Below, piece by piece: positions 35,690-45,050 of a stretch of DNA of 64,000 nt. Each line of letters begins with the position of its first letter. Position 1 is the first letter of the stretch. Origin of the DNA: CAVQCX01 sp963775335. Its GTDB lineage: Bacteria > Pseudomonadota > Gammaproteobacteria > Chromatiales > Chromatiaceae. The notes beneath the pieces are model-generated. The model was given only the letters and a program-made list of their open reading frames with translations, did not search any database and was not told the origin of the DNA. Location of the stretch: contig CAVZIJ010000002.1 of assembly GCA_963775335.1 (NCBI GenBank), forward strand, positions 620,001-684,000, given 5' to 3'. Both the position numbers and the translations under genes were made by a program.

Positions 35690-36913
35690 TCAGCGTCCGT
35701 AATGGGCGCGCACGTAACCGTCAAGGATACGCTTGAACTCCTCGGTGATCCCCTCCCCCTTGAGGGTCAGGGTCTTCTCGCCGTCGATGTAGACCGGCGC
35801 GGCCGGACGCTCCCCGGTCCCCGGAAGGCTGATGCCGATGTTGGCGTGCTTGCTTTCCCCAGGACCGTTGACCACGCAGCCCATGACCGCCACGGTCATG
35901 TTCTCGACGCCGGGATAGTCGCGCTTCCAGACCGGCATGCTGCGCCGCAGGTAGCCCTCGATGTCCTGGGCGAGCTGCTGGAAATAGGTGCTGGTGGTGC
36001 GTCCGCAGCCGGGGCAGGCCACCACCATGGGCATGAAGGCCCGCAGGCCCATCGACTGGAGGATCTCCTGGGCGACGACCACCTCCTGGGTCCTCGGGCC
36101 GCCCGGGTCGGGGGTGAGCGAGATCCGGATGGTGTCGCCTATGCCCTCTTGGAGGAGTACCGCCAGGGCCGCCGTGGACGCGACTATGCCCTTGGAGCCC
36201 ATCCCGGCCTCGGTGAGCCCGAGGTGCAGGGCATAGTCGCAACGGCCGGCGAGCCGCCGGTACACCGCGATCAGGTCCTGCACCCCGCTCATCTTGCACG
36301 AGAGCACGATCCGGTCGCGCCCCAATCCAAGCTCCTCGGCACGTCTCGCGCTGTCCAGCGCCGAGGCCACCATGATCTCGCGGGTGATCTCGTCGGCATC
36401 CAGGGGCTCGGTGCTGCGAGCGTTCTGGTCCATCATGCGGGCCACCAGCTCGGGGTCCAGGCTGCCCCAATTGACGCCGATGCGCACCGGCCGGTCGTAA
36501 CGGCAGGCGGTCTCGATCATGACGGCGAATTGGGTGTCCTTCTTCTCGCCGCGGCCCACGTTGCCCGGGTTGATGCGGTACTTGGCCAAGGCCTCGGCGC
36601 ACTCGGGATACTGGATCAGCAAGCGGTGGCCGTTGTAATGGAAGTCGCCAATGAGCGGCACCGAGACCCCCCGCCGGTCCAGCACCTCACGGATGGCGGG
36701 CACCGCGCGGGCGGCCTCCTCGTTGTTCACCGTGATGCGAACCAGCTCGGAGCCGACGCGCGCGAGATCCGCCACCTGCAGGCTGGTCGCCTGCACATCG
36801 GCGGTGTCCGTGTTGGTCATGGACTGCACCACCACCGGCGCGCCGCCGCCGAGGGTGACTCCACCGACTCGGACACCGACGGTGCGGCGACGGTTCGCGG
36901 ACGATACCGACAT
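35690..36913 (-). CDS. ispG: 4-hydroxy-3-methylbut-2-en-1-yl diphosphate synthase (IspG)
   Basis: A 407-residue [4Fe-4S] enzyme of the MEP isoprenoid pathway. Conserved blocks are VQSMTNTDTADV, INPGNVG, VNWGSLD and LTEAGMG. Cluster ligands are Cys300 and Cys303 (ACPGCGRTTS) and Cys346 (MGCVVNGPGE), with Glu353 following. Length fits the bacterial form. It is transcribed toward cydC and is probably its own unit. Confidence 0.96.
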   Translation of the reverse strand: MSVSSANRRRTVGVRVGGVTLGGGAPVVVQSMTNTDTADVQATSLQVADLARVGSELVRITVNNEEAARAVPAIREVLDRRGVSVPLIGDFHYNGHRLLIQYPECAEALAKYRINPGNVGRGEKKDTQFAVMIETACRYDRPVRIGVNWGSLDPELVARMMDQNARSTEPLDADEITREIMVASALDSARRAEELGLGRDRIVLSCKMSGVQDLIAVYRRLAGRCDYALHLGLTEAGMGSKGIVASTAALAVLLQEGIGDTIRISLTPDPGGPRTQEVVVAQEILQSMGLRAFMPMVVACPGCGRTTSTYFQQLAQDIEGYLRRSMPVWKRDYPGVENMTVAVMGCVVNGPGESKHANIGISLPGTGERPAAPVYIDGEKTLTLKGEGITEEFKRILDGYVRAHYGR

Positions 36914-37024
36914 GGCAAAGACTCTGGCTAGGGGCCGGGTTGAGGATCATACCCGAAGCCGGCCGGGCGCTGCACTGAGGGGCCCCGGGCGCCCCGCGCC
37001 GCCCGGCAGCCGACGGGCGGGGCC

Positions 37025-37058
37025 GAAAAAAAAGAGCCCGGCATCTGGCCGGACTCTT
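37025..37058 (-). terminator. Rho-independent terminator of sqr
   Basis: On the minus strand an 11-bp stem AAGAGTCCGGC / GCCGGGCTCTT (one non-Watson-Crick position) with a 5-nt loop is followed by a run of eight T. It lies 73 bp past the sqr stop. Confidence 0.85.
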
Positions 37059-37078
37059 CGCTTCGGGCGGCGCTCCAA

Positions 37079-37099
37079 TCGCGGCGAAAAGCCGCTCCT
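37079..37099 (-). repeat. REP-like palindromic sequence
   Basis: On the minus strand AGGAGCGGCTTTTCGCCGCGA, first 20 bases AGGAGCGGCTTTTCGCCGCG, has the shape AGGAGCGGC-loop-GCCGCGA of gammaproteobacterial REP sequences. It sits between sqr and its terminator. Confidence 0.55.
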
Positions 37100-37131
37100 G
37101 GACACGAGCGCGTCGCAGCCGACGGCCGCTT

Positions 37132-38400
37132 CTATTTCAACTTGCCGATACCGAGCATCTTCAGGATGTACTTCTCGTAGATCGGCTCCGAGGTGCCCTT
37201 CTTCATCTTGCGGATGAAATACTTCTCGAAGGCGATCTTGGCCATGTGCACCCACTTGCCCTTCTTGAACCAGGCCACGTTACGCGGCGGGATCTGGGGC
37301 AGAGCCACGAACGCGGCGCCGGTGTCGCCCATGTCCGCGAGGCAGATGGCGTTCCAGGTCGCCTTGGTGTCAAGCGGCTTGCCGGCCAGCTCGTTGGCGA
37401 TGTTGTGCACGATCGCCGTGACCATGGACTCGATCATATAGCCGGTCTTCGGGGCACCGGTGGGCACCGGCGTCGCCTCCACCGGCGGGATGGCGATGCA
37501 GACGCCGGCCGAATAGATGTTCTGGTACTTGGGGTTGCGTTGGTACTCGTCCACGAACACGAAGCCGCGGGGATTGCACAGCCCCTCGACCTTCGCGACC
37601 GCGTCAACGCCCTTGAAGGCTGGCAGCATCATCGAGTATTTGAACTCAATCTCGTGGTCCTTGAGCTTCTGGCCCTGGTCGTCGTACTGCTCGACGAACA
37701 TCTTGCCCGGCTCGACCTTGGTCACCTTAGCGTTGGTGATCCAGTTCATGTGGTGATTGCGCATCTCCGATTCGAGCATGCCCTTCGAATCGCCGACCCC
37801 GCCCAAGCCGAGATGACCGATGTAGGGCTCGGAGGTGACGAAGGTCATGGGCACCTTGTCGCGGATCTTGCGCTTGCGCAGGTCCGCATCGAGGATGAAG
37901 GCATATTCGTAAGCCGGCCCGAAGCAGGACGCGAAAGGCATCGCGCCGATGATCACCCGCCCGGGGCTCTGGAGGAATTGCTGATAGTCCTCGTAGGCCT
38001 TCTCGGCATGGTCGATGGTGCACACCGAGTGAGTGTTGTTGTCGGGCCCCGCCCCCTGCACCTCTTCGAAGGCCAGCCGCGGACCGGTTGCGATGATCAG
38101 ATAGTCGTACTTGATGCCCTTACCGTTGGCGAGGGTCAGGGTATTGGTCGCCGGATCGATCTTGTCGCAGCGCTGGTCGACGAAGTTGATGCCCTTGCGC
38201 TCCAGGTAGGCGCGGATGGGGAAGGTGATGCTGTTGCGGTCGCGCCAGCCGACTGCAACCCAGGGATTGGACGGAACGAACTGGAAGTAATCCCGCTCGT
38301 TGACCATCGTGATCTCGTGCTCTTTCCCAAGTGCGTCGCGAAGCTCGTATGCACAGGGCATACCGCCGGTCCCAGCACCCAATACCACTATGTGAGCCAT
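37132..38400 (-). CDS. sqr: Sulfide:quinone oxidoreductase
   Basis: A 422-residue FAD enzyme that oxidises sulfide to sulfur or polysulfide and reduces the quinone pool at the periplasmic membrane face. The sequence follows the Acidithiobacillus ferrooxidans enzyme closely: GAGTGGMPCAYEL (FAD), DYFQFVPSNPWVAVGW, GYMIESMVTAIVHNI. Catalytic cysteines correspond to Cys127 (SVCTIDHAE), Cys159 (ASCFGPAYEYA) and Cys353 (NAICLADMGD). An amphipathic C-terminus with Lys-rich helices (IAFEKYFIRKMKKG) would anchor it. AAGGAGG sits 8 nt before the ATG. Confidence 0.95.
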   Translation of the reverse strand: MAHIVVLGAGTGGMPCAYELRDALGKEHEITMVNERDYFQFVPSNPWVAVGWRDRNSITFPIRAYLERKGINFVDQRCDKIDPATNTLTLANGKGIKYDYLIIATGPRLAFEEVQGAGPDNNTHSVCTIDHAEKAYEDYQQFLQSPGRVIIGAMPFASCFGPAYEYAFILDADLRKRKIRDKVPMTFVTSEPYIGHLGLGGVGDSKGMLESEMRNHHMNWITNAKVTKVEPGKMFVEQYDDQGQKLKDHEIEFKYSMMLPAFKGVDAVAKVEGLCNPRGFVFVDEYQRNPKYQNIYSAGVCIAIPPVEATPVPTGAPKTGYMIESMVTAIVHNIANELAGKPLDTKATWNAICLADMGDTGAAFVALPQIPPRNVAWFKKGKWVHMAKIAFEKYFIRKMKKGTSEPIYEKYILKMLGIGKLK

Positions 38401-38676
38401 CTCAGTATTCCTCCTTCGGTCTCAAAGATCTTTTCGTTATGGCCGGCCCCCTGGGTCACGCCGGGGCCGCCCGGGACAGGACAGGGTAAACCCTTCCACC
38501 ATGTGCGCAATGTCCATGCCTGTCACGCGGAGCCCTCGGGAAGGGTCTTGCAGCCAATTACTATAGGCCAAAACCGATGGACTGACGCGGCCCAGGGACC
38601 GATCGGCTGTCAGCGCCGGACAGGCCTGGCAGAGAGACAGCTGCCAGCGTCAGGACGACACCCCCGGCCGGGGACC

Positions 38677-39013
38677 TCAGCCGATGCGCCCCGGACGCCT
38701 CAAGAATCCGAGGATGCGCTCTGCGATATGCGCGTCGTGCTCGAAGTGCAATTGCATCTCCTCGACCGCGTAGCGGCACCTCGACATACCGATGTTCTGC
38801 AGCCTGTAGCGGCTCACCGCGCCCCCGGGGGCGGCCGCCCTCGACCGCGGGAAGGGAGAGAAACTGGCGGCAGTCCGGGGAGAGCAGCAGGTCTCGGACC
38901 CCGTCGATGGTGTGGTCGGGGCTGACGGCGTCGACTCGCACCAGCAGGGACGAGATGTCGCTCACGGTTAGGCCAGGTAGACGACCCTCGGGCCGGAGAG
39001 CATAGAGCGGCAA
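38677..39013 (-). pseudogene. CBS-like domain protein fragment with frameshift in a C/G run
   Basis: From the TTG at 39013 the frame encodes a CBS-like segment: SSLLVRVDAVSPDHTIDGVRD, first residues of a CBS repeat, then FLSLPAVEGGRP. At the CCCCCGGGGGC run (about 38823-38833) the expected continuation GGAVSRYRLQNIGMSRCRYA moves to another minus frame and ends RRPGRIG at 38677. Dropping one base in the run restores one 111-residue frame. The segment resembles CBS parts of EAL-type signalling proteins, but no catalytic domain is present, so it is a remnant or a small regulator. Confidence 0.6.
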
Positions 39014-39063
39014 TCTTACGGGAGCCGGGCAGATCGGTGACAGAATGGGCGAGCTGGGGAAAG

Positions 39064-42000
39064 TCAGCGAAAATCCCGGCTGCGCGTCGGCAGTCGCCCG
39101 AGCAGTGCGCTGTGATCCTGCAGCTGCCTGGCCACCAGATGCAGCACCCCGTCCTGGCGCTGCACCTCGCCCAGCACGCCGAGCAACCGGGCGTTGAGCA
39201 GTATCAGGCGCTGGCGCTCGGCCAGCCGCTTCCAGACGATCAGGTTGATCTGGCCCGTCTCGTCCTCCAGGGTGATGAAGGTGACATCGTTGGCCGAAGA
39301 CGGGCGCTGACGGTTGATCACCAGCCCTCCGGCACGCACCCGATCGCCGTGGCGCCGCGCCCGGAGCTCCGCGGCACTGATCAGGCCGCGGCGACGCAGC
39401 TGTTCCCTCAGCAAAGCCAGCGGGTGGCGCCTCAGGCTCAGCCCCAGGCTGGCATAGTCCGCAACGATCTCCTGACCCTCGGTGGGCTCGGGCAGATCGG
39501 GGATCTCTTCCTCGCGGGGGCCTTGAGCCGACGCCGGAGCCATCGCTTCCACAGGGGGCTGATCGAGCAGCGGCAGCGGCGCCTGGACCCCCGTGACCTG
39601 CCAGGCGGCCCGGTGGCGATCGCCCGAGAGCCCCCGCAGCGCATCGGCCGCCGCCAGGGCCTCCAGATCGACCCGCCCCACCAGGGCCCGATGGGCCAGA
39701 TCGTCCACGTCCAGGAGCGGGCCCGCGGCACGCGCCGCCACCAGCCGCTCGGCCGCGGCCTGGGACAGCCCCCTGACCATGCGCAGACCCAGCCGCATCG
39801 CCGGCGCGGGGACGTTATCCGCATCCTCCCCCGCTTCCAGGGTGCAGTCCCAGTGGCTGTGGCGCACGTCTACCGCCCGGACCTCCACCCCGGCACGGCG
39901 GGCCGCCTGCACCAGCTGGGCCGGCGCGTAGAATCCCATGGGCTGGCTGTTGAGCAGCGCGGCGAAGAAGGCCGCCGGCCGGTGGCGCTTGAGCCAGGCC
40001 GAGACATAGACCAGCAGCGCGAAGCTGGCGGCGTGGGACTCCGGAAAGCCGTACTCGCCAAAGCCCAGGATCTGGCGGTAGATCTGGCGGGCGAACCCCT
40101 CTTCGTAGCCGCGCTCCATCATGCCGCGCACCAGCCGCCCCTCGAACTGCTCCAGGGTACCGCGGCGGCGCCAAGCGGCGATGGAGCGGCGCAGCTGATC
40201 GGCCTCCCCCGGGGAGAAGCCCGCCGCTACCATCGCGACCTTGATTACCTGCTCCTGGAAGATCGGCACGCCCAGGGTGCGTCCCAGCACTTGGCGCACC
40301 GCCTCCGAGGGGTAGGTCACGGGCTCCAGACCCTGGCGGCGCTTCAGATACGGGTGGACCATGTCGCCCTGGATAGGGCCGGGACGCACGATCGCCACCT
40401 CGATCACCAGGTCGTAGAAGCACTCGGGCCGCAGCCGCGGCAGCATGGCCATCTGGGCGCGCGACTCGATCTGGAACACCCCGACGGTGTCACCGCGCTG
40501 GATCATCCGGTAGACCGCCGGGTCCTCGGCAGGGATGTTGTCCAGGCCGAGCAGGTCATCCGGCCGGGGGCCGTACCGGCCCCGATAGGCGTTGTCCAGA
40601 TCGAAGGCCCGCCGGATGGCCGAGAGCATGCCGAGCGCCAGGCAGTCCACCTTCAGCAGCCCCAGGGCCTCCAGGTCGTCCTTGTCCCACTGGATGACGG
40701 TGCGATCGGCCATGGCGGCGTTCTCGATAGGCACCAGCCGGCACAGGGGCCCGCGAGAGATCACGAAGCCGCCCACGTGCTGGGAGAGGTGCCGAGGGAA
40801 GCCGAGCACCTCCCCGATCCGTGCCAGGACCCGTTTGAGCAGCGGATTGTCCGGGTCCAGGCCGGCGTCGCTCAGCCGCTCCAGGGCGACATGCTGGCCG
40901 TCCCACCAAGTGAGGCTGGCGGCCAGGCGCTCGACCTGATCCAGGTCGAGCCCCAGGGCCTTGCCCATGTCGCGCACCGCGCTCTTGGGCCGGTAGGTGA
41001 TGACCGTGGCGGCCAATGCCGCCCGCTCGCGGCCGTACTTCTGGTAGATGTACTGGATCACCTCCTCGCGGCGCTGGTGCTCGAAGTCCACGTCGATGTC
41101 CGGGGGCTCGTTGCGCTCGCGCGAGATGAAGCGCTCGAACAGCAGCTCCATGCGCGCCGGGTCCACCTCGGTGATGCCCAGTGCGTAGCAGACCGCGGAG
41201 TTGGCCGCCGAGCCCCGGCCCTGGCAGAGGATGCCCCGACGCCGGGCGAAGCGCACGATGTCGTGCACGGTGAGGAAGTAGGGCTCGTAGCGAAGCTCGG
41301 CGATCAGCGCCAGTTCATGCTCTACCAGGTGGCGCACCTTGGCCGGCTCCCCGCCGGGCCAGCGCCGGCGCAGGCCCTGCTCGGTCAGCTCGCGCAGCCA
41401 GGCGGCGGGGCTGCGCCCCGGCGGGACCAGCTCGTCGGGATACTCGTAGCTCAGCTCGTCCAGGGAGAAGCGGCAACGTCCGGTAATCTCCAGGGTCTCG
41501 GCCAGCAGCGCCGGGGGATAGAGCCGGGCCAGGTCGGCACGACGGCGCAGGTGGCGCTCGGCGTTGGGCTGCAGGGCGGCCCCGGCCCGGCTCAGGGGGA
41601 CACCCAGCCGCGCGGCGGTCAGGCTGTCCTGCAGGGGTCGGCGGACGCGGCAGTGCATGAGCACGCCGCCGGCGGCGACCAGGGGCAGCCCGGTTCGCTC
41701 GGAGAGCGCCTCCAGGCTGGCGAGCCGGTCGTTGTCCTCGCCGCTGCGGTGCAGCGCCACCCCGATCCAGGCCCGCCCCGCAAAGCGCCCCGCAAGCCAG
41801 GCCCCCACCCCGCCCTCGGCCTCCGGCTCGCCTCCCGAAAGCCAGATCGCCAGACAACCGTCGAGGCCCTGCGCCAAGTCCGCGCGTCCGAGATCATAGG
41901 TGCCCTTGGCCGCCCGACGCCGCCCCCGGGTGATGAGCTCGCAGAGATCCCCGTAGCCCGCCCGATCAACGGCCAGCAACACCAGCCGTGCACCCTCGTC

Positions 42001-42222
42001 CAGGCGGATCTCGGTGCCGATCAGGAGCTTGAGCCCACAGGCCTGGGCCTCGACGTGGGCGCGCACGACCCCGGCCAGGGAGCATTCGTCGGTGAGGGCC
42101 AGCGCCGCATAGCCCAGCCGATGGGCACGCCGCACCAGCTCCTCGGGGTGGGAGGCCCCGGTCAGAAAGGTGAAGTTGGACAGGCAATGCAGCTCGGCAT
42201 AGCCCGGGGCGGCATGGGACAT
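39064..42222 (-). CDS. dnaE2: Error-prone DNA polymerase DnaE2
   Basis: A 1052-residue C-family polymerase. The N-terminal PHP domain opens AELHCLSNFTFLTGASHPEE. The catalytic aspartates are in PDIDVDFEH (374-382). The tail carries helix-hairpin-helix and OB-fold parts (NDVTFITLEDETGQINLIVW). Its size is shorter than replicative DnaE and typical of DnaE2, which performs lesion bypass in the SOS response, usually with ImuA and ImuB. Neither is in this window. A LexA box is 13 bp before the ATG. Confidence 0.95.
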   Translation of the reverse strand: MSHAAPGYAELHCLSNFTFLTGASHPEELVRRAHRLGYAALALTDECSLAGVVRAHVEAQACGLKLLIGTEIRLDEGARLVLLAVDRAGYGDLCELITRGRRRAAKGTYDLGRADLAQGLDGCLAIWLSGGEPEAEGGVGAWLAGRFAGRAWIGVALHRSGEDNDRLASLEALSERTGLPLVAAGGVLMHCRVRRPLQDSLTAARLGVPLSRAGAALQPNAERHLRRRADLARLYPPALLAETLEITGRCRFSLDELSYEYPDELVPPGRSPAAWLRELTEQGLRRRWPGGEPAKVRHLVEHELALIAELRYEPYFLTVHDIVRFARRRGILCQGRGSAANSAVCYALGITEVDPARMELLFERFISRERNEPPDIDVDFEHQRREEVIQYIYQKYGRERAALAATVITYRPKSAVRDMGKALGLDLDQVERLAASLTWWDGQHVALERLSDAGLDPDNPLLKRVLARIGEVLGFPRHLSQHVGGFVISRGPLCRLVPIENAAMADRTVIQWDKDDLEALGLLKVDCLALGMLSAIRRAFDLDNAYRGRYGPRPDDLLGLDNIPAEDPAVYRMIQRGDTVGVFQIESRAQMAMLPRLRPECFYDLVIEVAIVRPGPIQGDMVHPYLKRRQGLEPVTYPSEAVRQVLGRTLGVPIFQEQVIKVAMVAAGFSPGEADQLRRSIAAWRRRGTLEQFEGRLVRGMMERGYEEGFARQIYRQILGFGEYGFPESHAASFALLVYVSAWLKRHRPAAFFAALLNSQPMGFYAPAQLVQAARRAGVEVRAVDVRHSHWDCTLEAGEDADNVPAPAMRLGLRMVRGLSQAAAERLVAARAAGPLLDVDDLAHRALVGRVDLEALAAADALRGLSGDRHRAAWQVTGVQAPLPLLDQPPVEAMAPASAQGPREEEIPDLPEPTEGQEIVADYASLGLSLRRHPLALLREQLRRRGLISAAELRARRHGDRVRAGGLVINRQRPSSANDVTFITLEDETGQINLIVWKRLAERQRLILLNARLLGVLGEVQRQDGVLHLVARQLQDHSALLGRLPTRSRDFR

Positions 42223-42234
42223 GGCAGCCAGGAA

Positions 42235-42254
42235 TACTGTATTTATATACAGTA
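42235..42254 (-). promoter_or_regulatory. LexA (SOS) box of dnaE2
   Basis: TACTGTATTTATATACAGTA on the plus strand differs from the E. coli LexA consensus TACTGTATATATATACAGTA at one position. It is 13 bp upstream of the dnaE2 ATG, so it overlaps its promoter. Confidence 0.95.
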
Positions 42255-42339
42255 TTTAGCACAGCCACGAAGACCGGTCCATCGATGGCCACGCGAAGAT
42301 AGGCGGGGCCGGGCCCAGCTACGGCCGGAACGCGCGGGA

Positions 42340-42888
42340 TCAGGCTCCGCAGCGGGCGAGATACTGCACCAGCATGCGGTAGCGGTCCTTGAGCCGATCG
42401 TCGAACAGCGGGTCCTGACCCGACGGAAGATCCTTTGCCAGGGCATCCAGCTCCCCATCCGACAGCGCCGCCTCGACCAGGGGGAGCAGATCGTCCTCCT
42501 CGACCCGCAGATGTTGGCGCTGCAGACCAAGATAGTCCCGGCCCAAGGCCTCGACCTCGTCGCGGCGCTGGACCGCGCCCTGCATGATCCCCTCCAGGGC
42601 GTGCCGGAACGAGCGGGTCATCTCGATCAGGGTCTTGTGCTGACCCTCGACCTCATCGACCAACCCCTTATGCTCGGCGTGCCCCGCCACATAGCGGTCG
42701 AAGATGGCATCCTCGGCCTTGTGGTGGACGCAGTCCGCGTACTGCTCCACGTAGTCGAGGATATCGATCATCAGCTCAAGCTCGGGCTGCTGGCCGGCAT
42801 GAAACAGGTCCAGCTGCCTGCCCAGTAGATCGAGCACCTGATCTAGCCGCGTATGGTCGAGGTGCAGATGCTGGAAGATACGGTGCAT
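42340..42888 (-). CDS. Hemerythrin-domain protein
   Basis: A 182-residue four-helix protein with the di-iron ligands of bacterial hemerythrins: HLHLDHTRLD, YADCVHHKAEDAIFDR (H..E), EGQHKTLIEMTRSF and LGLQRQHLRVEEDDLLP. It would bind oxygen or sense oxygen, iron or NO. ATG 42888 has GGAGG 7 nt upstream. It follows the channel gene by 39 bp, and 117 bp separate its end from dnaE2, which holds the LexA box. Confidence 0.88.
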   Translation of the reverse strand: MHRIFQHLHLDHTRLDQVLDLLGRQLDLFHAGQQPELELMIDILDYVEQYADCVHHKAEDAIFDRYVAGHAEHKGLVDEVEGQHKTLIEMTRSFRHALEGIMQGAVQRRDEVEALGRDYLGLQRQHLRVEEDDLLPLVEAALSDGELDALAKDLPSGQDPLFDDRLKDRYRMLVQYLARCGA

Positions 42889-42927
42889 CGAGCCTCCGTC
42901 GGCGGACAAATCCGCATCAGTGTAATA

Positions 42928-44649
42928 CTACTCCGCGCCGCCCGTGCGGGCACTCCGGTGCGGAGCGAGCCAGCGCCACAGGTGACCCGTAGGGCGATGC
43001 TCTCCGGTCAGGATGTAGGCCAGAGAGCCCCGATTCTGCAAGGTCCACTCTATCCGATCCCGAACCTGGTGGCGTCCACACAGCAGCAGACGGTCTCCAG
43101 GCCGCAGCACCGTGTCCGGCTCGGGCAGCACGATGCGCTCTCCCGGGCGCAGTAGCAGCAGAGCGACGGCCGCCAGGGCTCGTTCGCGCTCCAGCGGATC
43201 GGAAAGCACATGGGACAGCAACACCCGTTGCCCCCCCGCGAGCGCATGGGAAACGGCATAGGCGCCGTCGCGATCGACCAGGACCTCCCAGACCGCGGGC
43301 ACCCGGCTGGCGACCATTGCGGTGATCCGGCTCAGCAGCTCGCAGGCCCAGCTGTCGGGCTGATAGCTCGCGATCTGCTCGAGCTCGTTGAGCAGGGGCG
43401 TGGCCAACAGCACCCTGATCTTGTCCGCGATGATGGTCGGAGGGTGCATGACCATGGCGGCCTTCACCGCCTCCACGATGGGCTGGCTCTCCTGCAGGTT
43501 CTGGCGCAGCACCACGAACAGACCCGGCTTGAGCCCGAGGGCGGTCATGACGATCGACAGGTTGTTGGCATCGTCGCTGGTACCGGCGATCAGCCCCACC
43601 GCCCGCTCGATCTCCGCCTCGCGCAAGGTGTCTGCCTCGGTACCCCGACCCACCACGCAACGACTGCTCGGCGTGCCGGTGTGCTCCGGCGCGGCCTCTA
43701 TCACGACGACCTCCAGCCCGAGCTCCTCCATCCGGGTAAGCACCGCCTTACCGAAGCGCCCATAGCCGCACAGGATCCAGAGCCCCTGACGGGGAGGGAA
43801 CAACGGCTCGGGCAGCGCCTCGCCGCGGCGCCCGGTCAGCCAGCGGTGCAACAGCGAAAGCCCGGGCGTTCGAACCGCCACCGCGAAGCGGGAGGCGAAG
43901 GTATCGAAGGGGTCGACGATGTGATCGGTGCCAAACGAGGCCAGGTTGGCCTCCACGTCCCGGGAGTCGGCGCGGCAGATCACCGGCAGCCGAGGACGCA
44001 GCAGCTTGCTCGCGATGGCGATCTTGAGGTTCACTTCGTTGAAGTTGGTCAGCGCGGCCACCCCGGCGCAGCGGGGATGCCGCAGGCCGGCCTCCAGCAG
44101 GTGTTGGGGACGGCCCGCATCGCCGCACAACGCGGGCACATACTGGCGCAGGCCCTCCAATCGCAAGTGGCTCACCCGCTCCGGGTTGATCTCCACGACC
44201 ACCGCGAGCTGGTCCCGGTCGGTCAGCGCCTTGACCAGCGCGCTGCCGGTCTCGCCGTAGCCGCACACCAGGTAGAAGCGCTCAGCCAGCCGGCGGACGC
44301 GTCGTACAAAGCGCCGCTCGCTCACAAACTGGCGAAACGCCGGGTCCTGCAGCAGCGCGATCAGGGTGCCGATGGAATAGACCCAGACGATGACGGTGAG
44401 ATAGATCGTGAAGGTCACCCACAGACGCTGGGCGTCGGTGAGCTCATAGGGCAGCTCGCCGAACCCGATGGTGGTGGCGGTGTAGCTGAAGAAGTAGAAG
44501 GCGTGGAACAGATCCATGCGCCAGACATGCCCCGCGGCGTCGCGCCCGGGGATGAGCACGAGCCCGAGCATCGCGACGGCGTAGGTGACAATCAGCGTCA
44601 GCAAAGGCGCACGCATGCGCCGGAAGACGACGAAGACGATGTTCTCCAT
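42928..44649 (-). CDS. Potassium channel with two RCK (TrkA-N) domains
   Basis: A 573-residue membrane protein. Two helices (about 15-33 and 82-102) flank a pore loop with the selectivity filter TTIGFGE (59-65). Two Rossmann RCK domains follow, marked by VCGYGETGSALVKAL (about 132-146) and LCGYGRFGKAVL, the latter in the second half, plus a C-terminal TrkA-C-like segment. K+ flux would be gated by NAD(H), nucleotide or another ligand. It is the middle gene of an operon with DUF6394 and hemerythrin genes. Confidence 0.88.
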   Translation of the reverse strand: MENIVFVVFRRMRAPLLTLIVTYAVAMLGLVLIPGRDAAGHVWRMDLFHAFYFFSYTATTIGFGELPYELTDAQRLWVTFTIYLTVIVWVYSIGTLIALLQDPAFRQFVSERRFVRRVRRLAERFYLVCGYGETGSALVKALTDRDQLAVVVEINPERVSHLRLEGLRQYVPALCGDAGRPQHLLEAGLRHPRCAGVAALTNFNEVNLKIAIASKLLRPRLPVICRADSRDVEANLASFGTDHIVDPFDTFASRFAVAVRTPGLSLLHRWLTGRRGEALPEPLFPPRQGLWILCGYGRFGKAVLTRMEELGLEVVVIEAAPEHTGTPSSRCVVGRGTEADTLREAEIERAVGLIAGTSDDANNLSIVMTALGLKPGLFVVLRQNLQESQPIVEAVKAAMVMHPPTIIADKIRVLLATPLLNELEQIASYQPDSWACELLSRITAMVASRVPAVWEVLVDRDGAYAVSHALAGGQRVLLSHVLSDPLERERALAAVALLLLRPGERIVLPEPDTVLRPGDRLLLCGRHQVRDRIEWTLQNRGSLAYILTGEHRPTGHLWRWLAPHRSARTGGAE

Positions 44650-44666
44650 CCGTCCCACCCGGGCGC

Positions 44667-45050
44667 TCAGCGCTTCAGCATGACGGTCTCGATCACCAGC
44701 AGCACCACCGAGACCACGTTGGCCAGCATGGCGCCCCCGGTAAGCGAGACGATGCTGGCCATCACGGCCGGGGTGACACCTTCCTGGCTCGCATGGGCGG
44801 CTACGGCCCAGACCACCGCAGCGGCCAGCAGCTGCAGCACGGCGACCAGGCTGGTCGCCAGCAGCACCGCCCCGATCTGGGTCCGCTCCCCGAACTTGAG
44901 CACCGTGGCAATAAGGTTCACCACGATCACCGCAAACAGCTCGTAGACGTCGTGATGGGCGACGTTGTCGATCTCTCCCAGGAAGAAGCCGAAGTTGAGG
45001 GTCAACGCGAGCACGATGAAGAATCCGAACACCACCTTTTCGGGATTCAT
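44667..45050 (-). CDS. DUF6394 family membrane protein
   Basis: A 127-residue protein with about three hydrophobic segments: VFGFFIVLALTLNFGFFLGE, LFAVIVVNLIATVLKFGE, VLLATSLVAVLQLLAAAVVW, and a final helix GGAMLANVVSVVLLVIETVM. No function is known. It starts the DUF6394-channel-hemerythrin operon, 17 bp before the channel. GGAG is present upstream. Confidence 0.8.
   Translation of the reverse strand: MNPEKVVFGFFIVLALTLNFGFFLGEIDNVAHHDVYELFAVIVVNLIATVLKFGERTQIGAVLLATSLVAVLQLLAAAVVWAVAAHASQEGVTPAVMASIVSLTGGAMLANVVSVVLLVIETVMLKR

Noticed and set aside
39037..42828. A 1263-residue open frame on the plus strand
   Set aside because: It is antisense to dnaE2 over most of its length and has the composition (His, Gln, Ala rich) of a shadow frame in GC-rich DNA. 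dnaE2 has all polymerase motifs.
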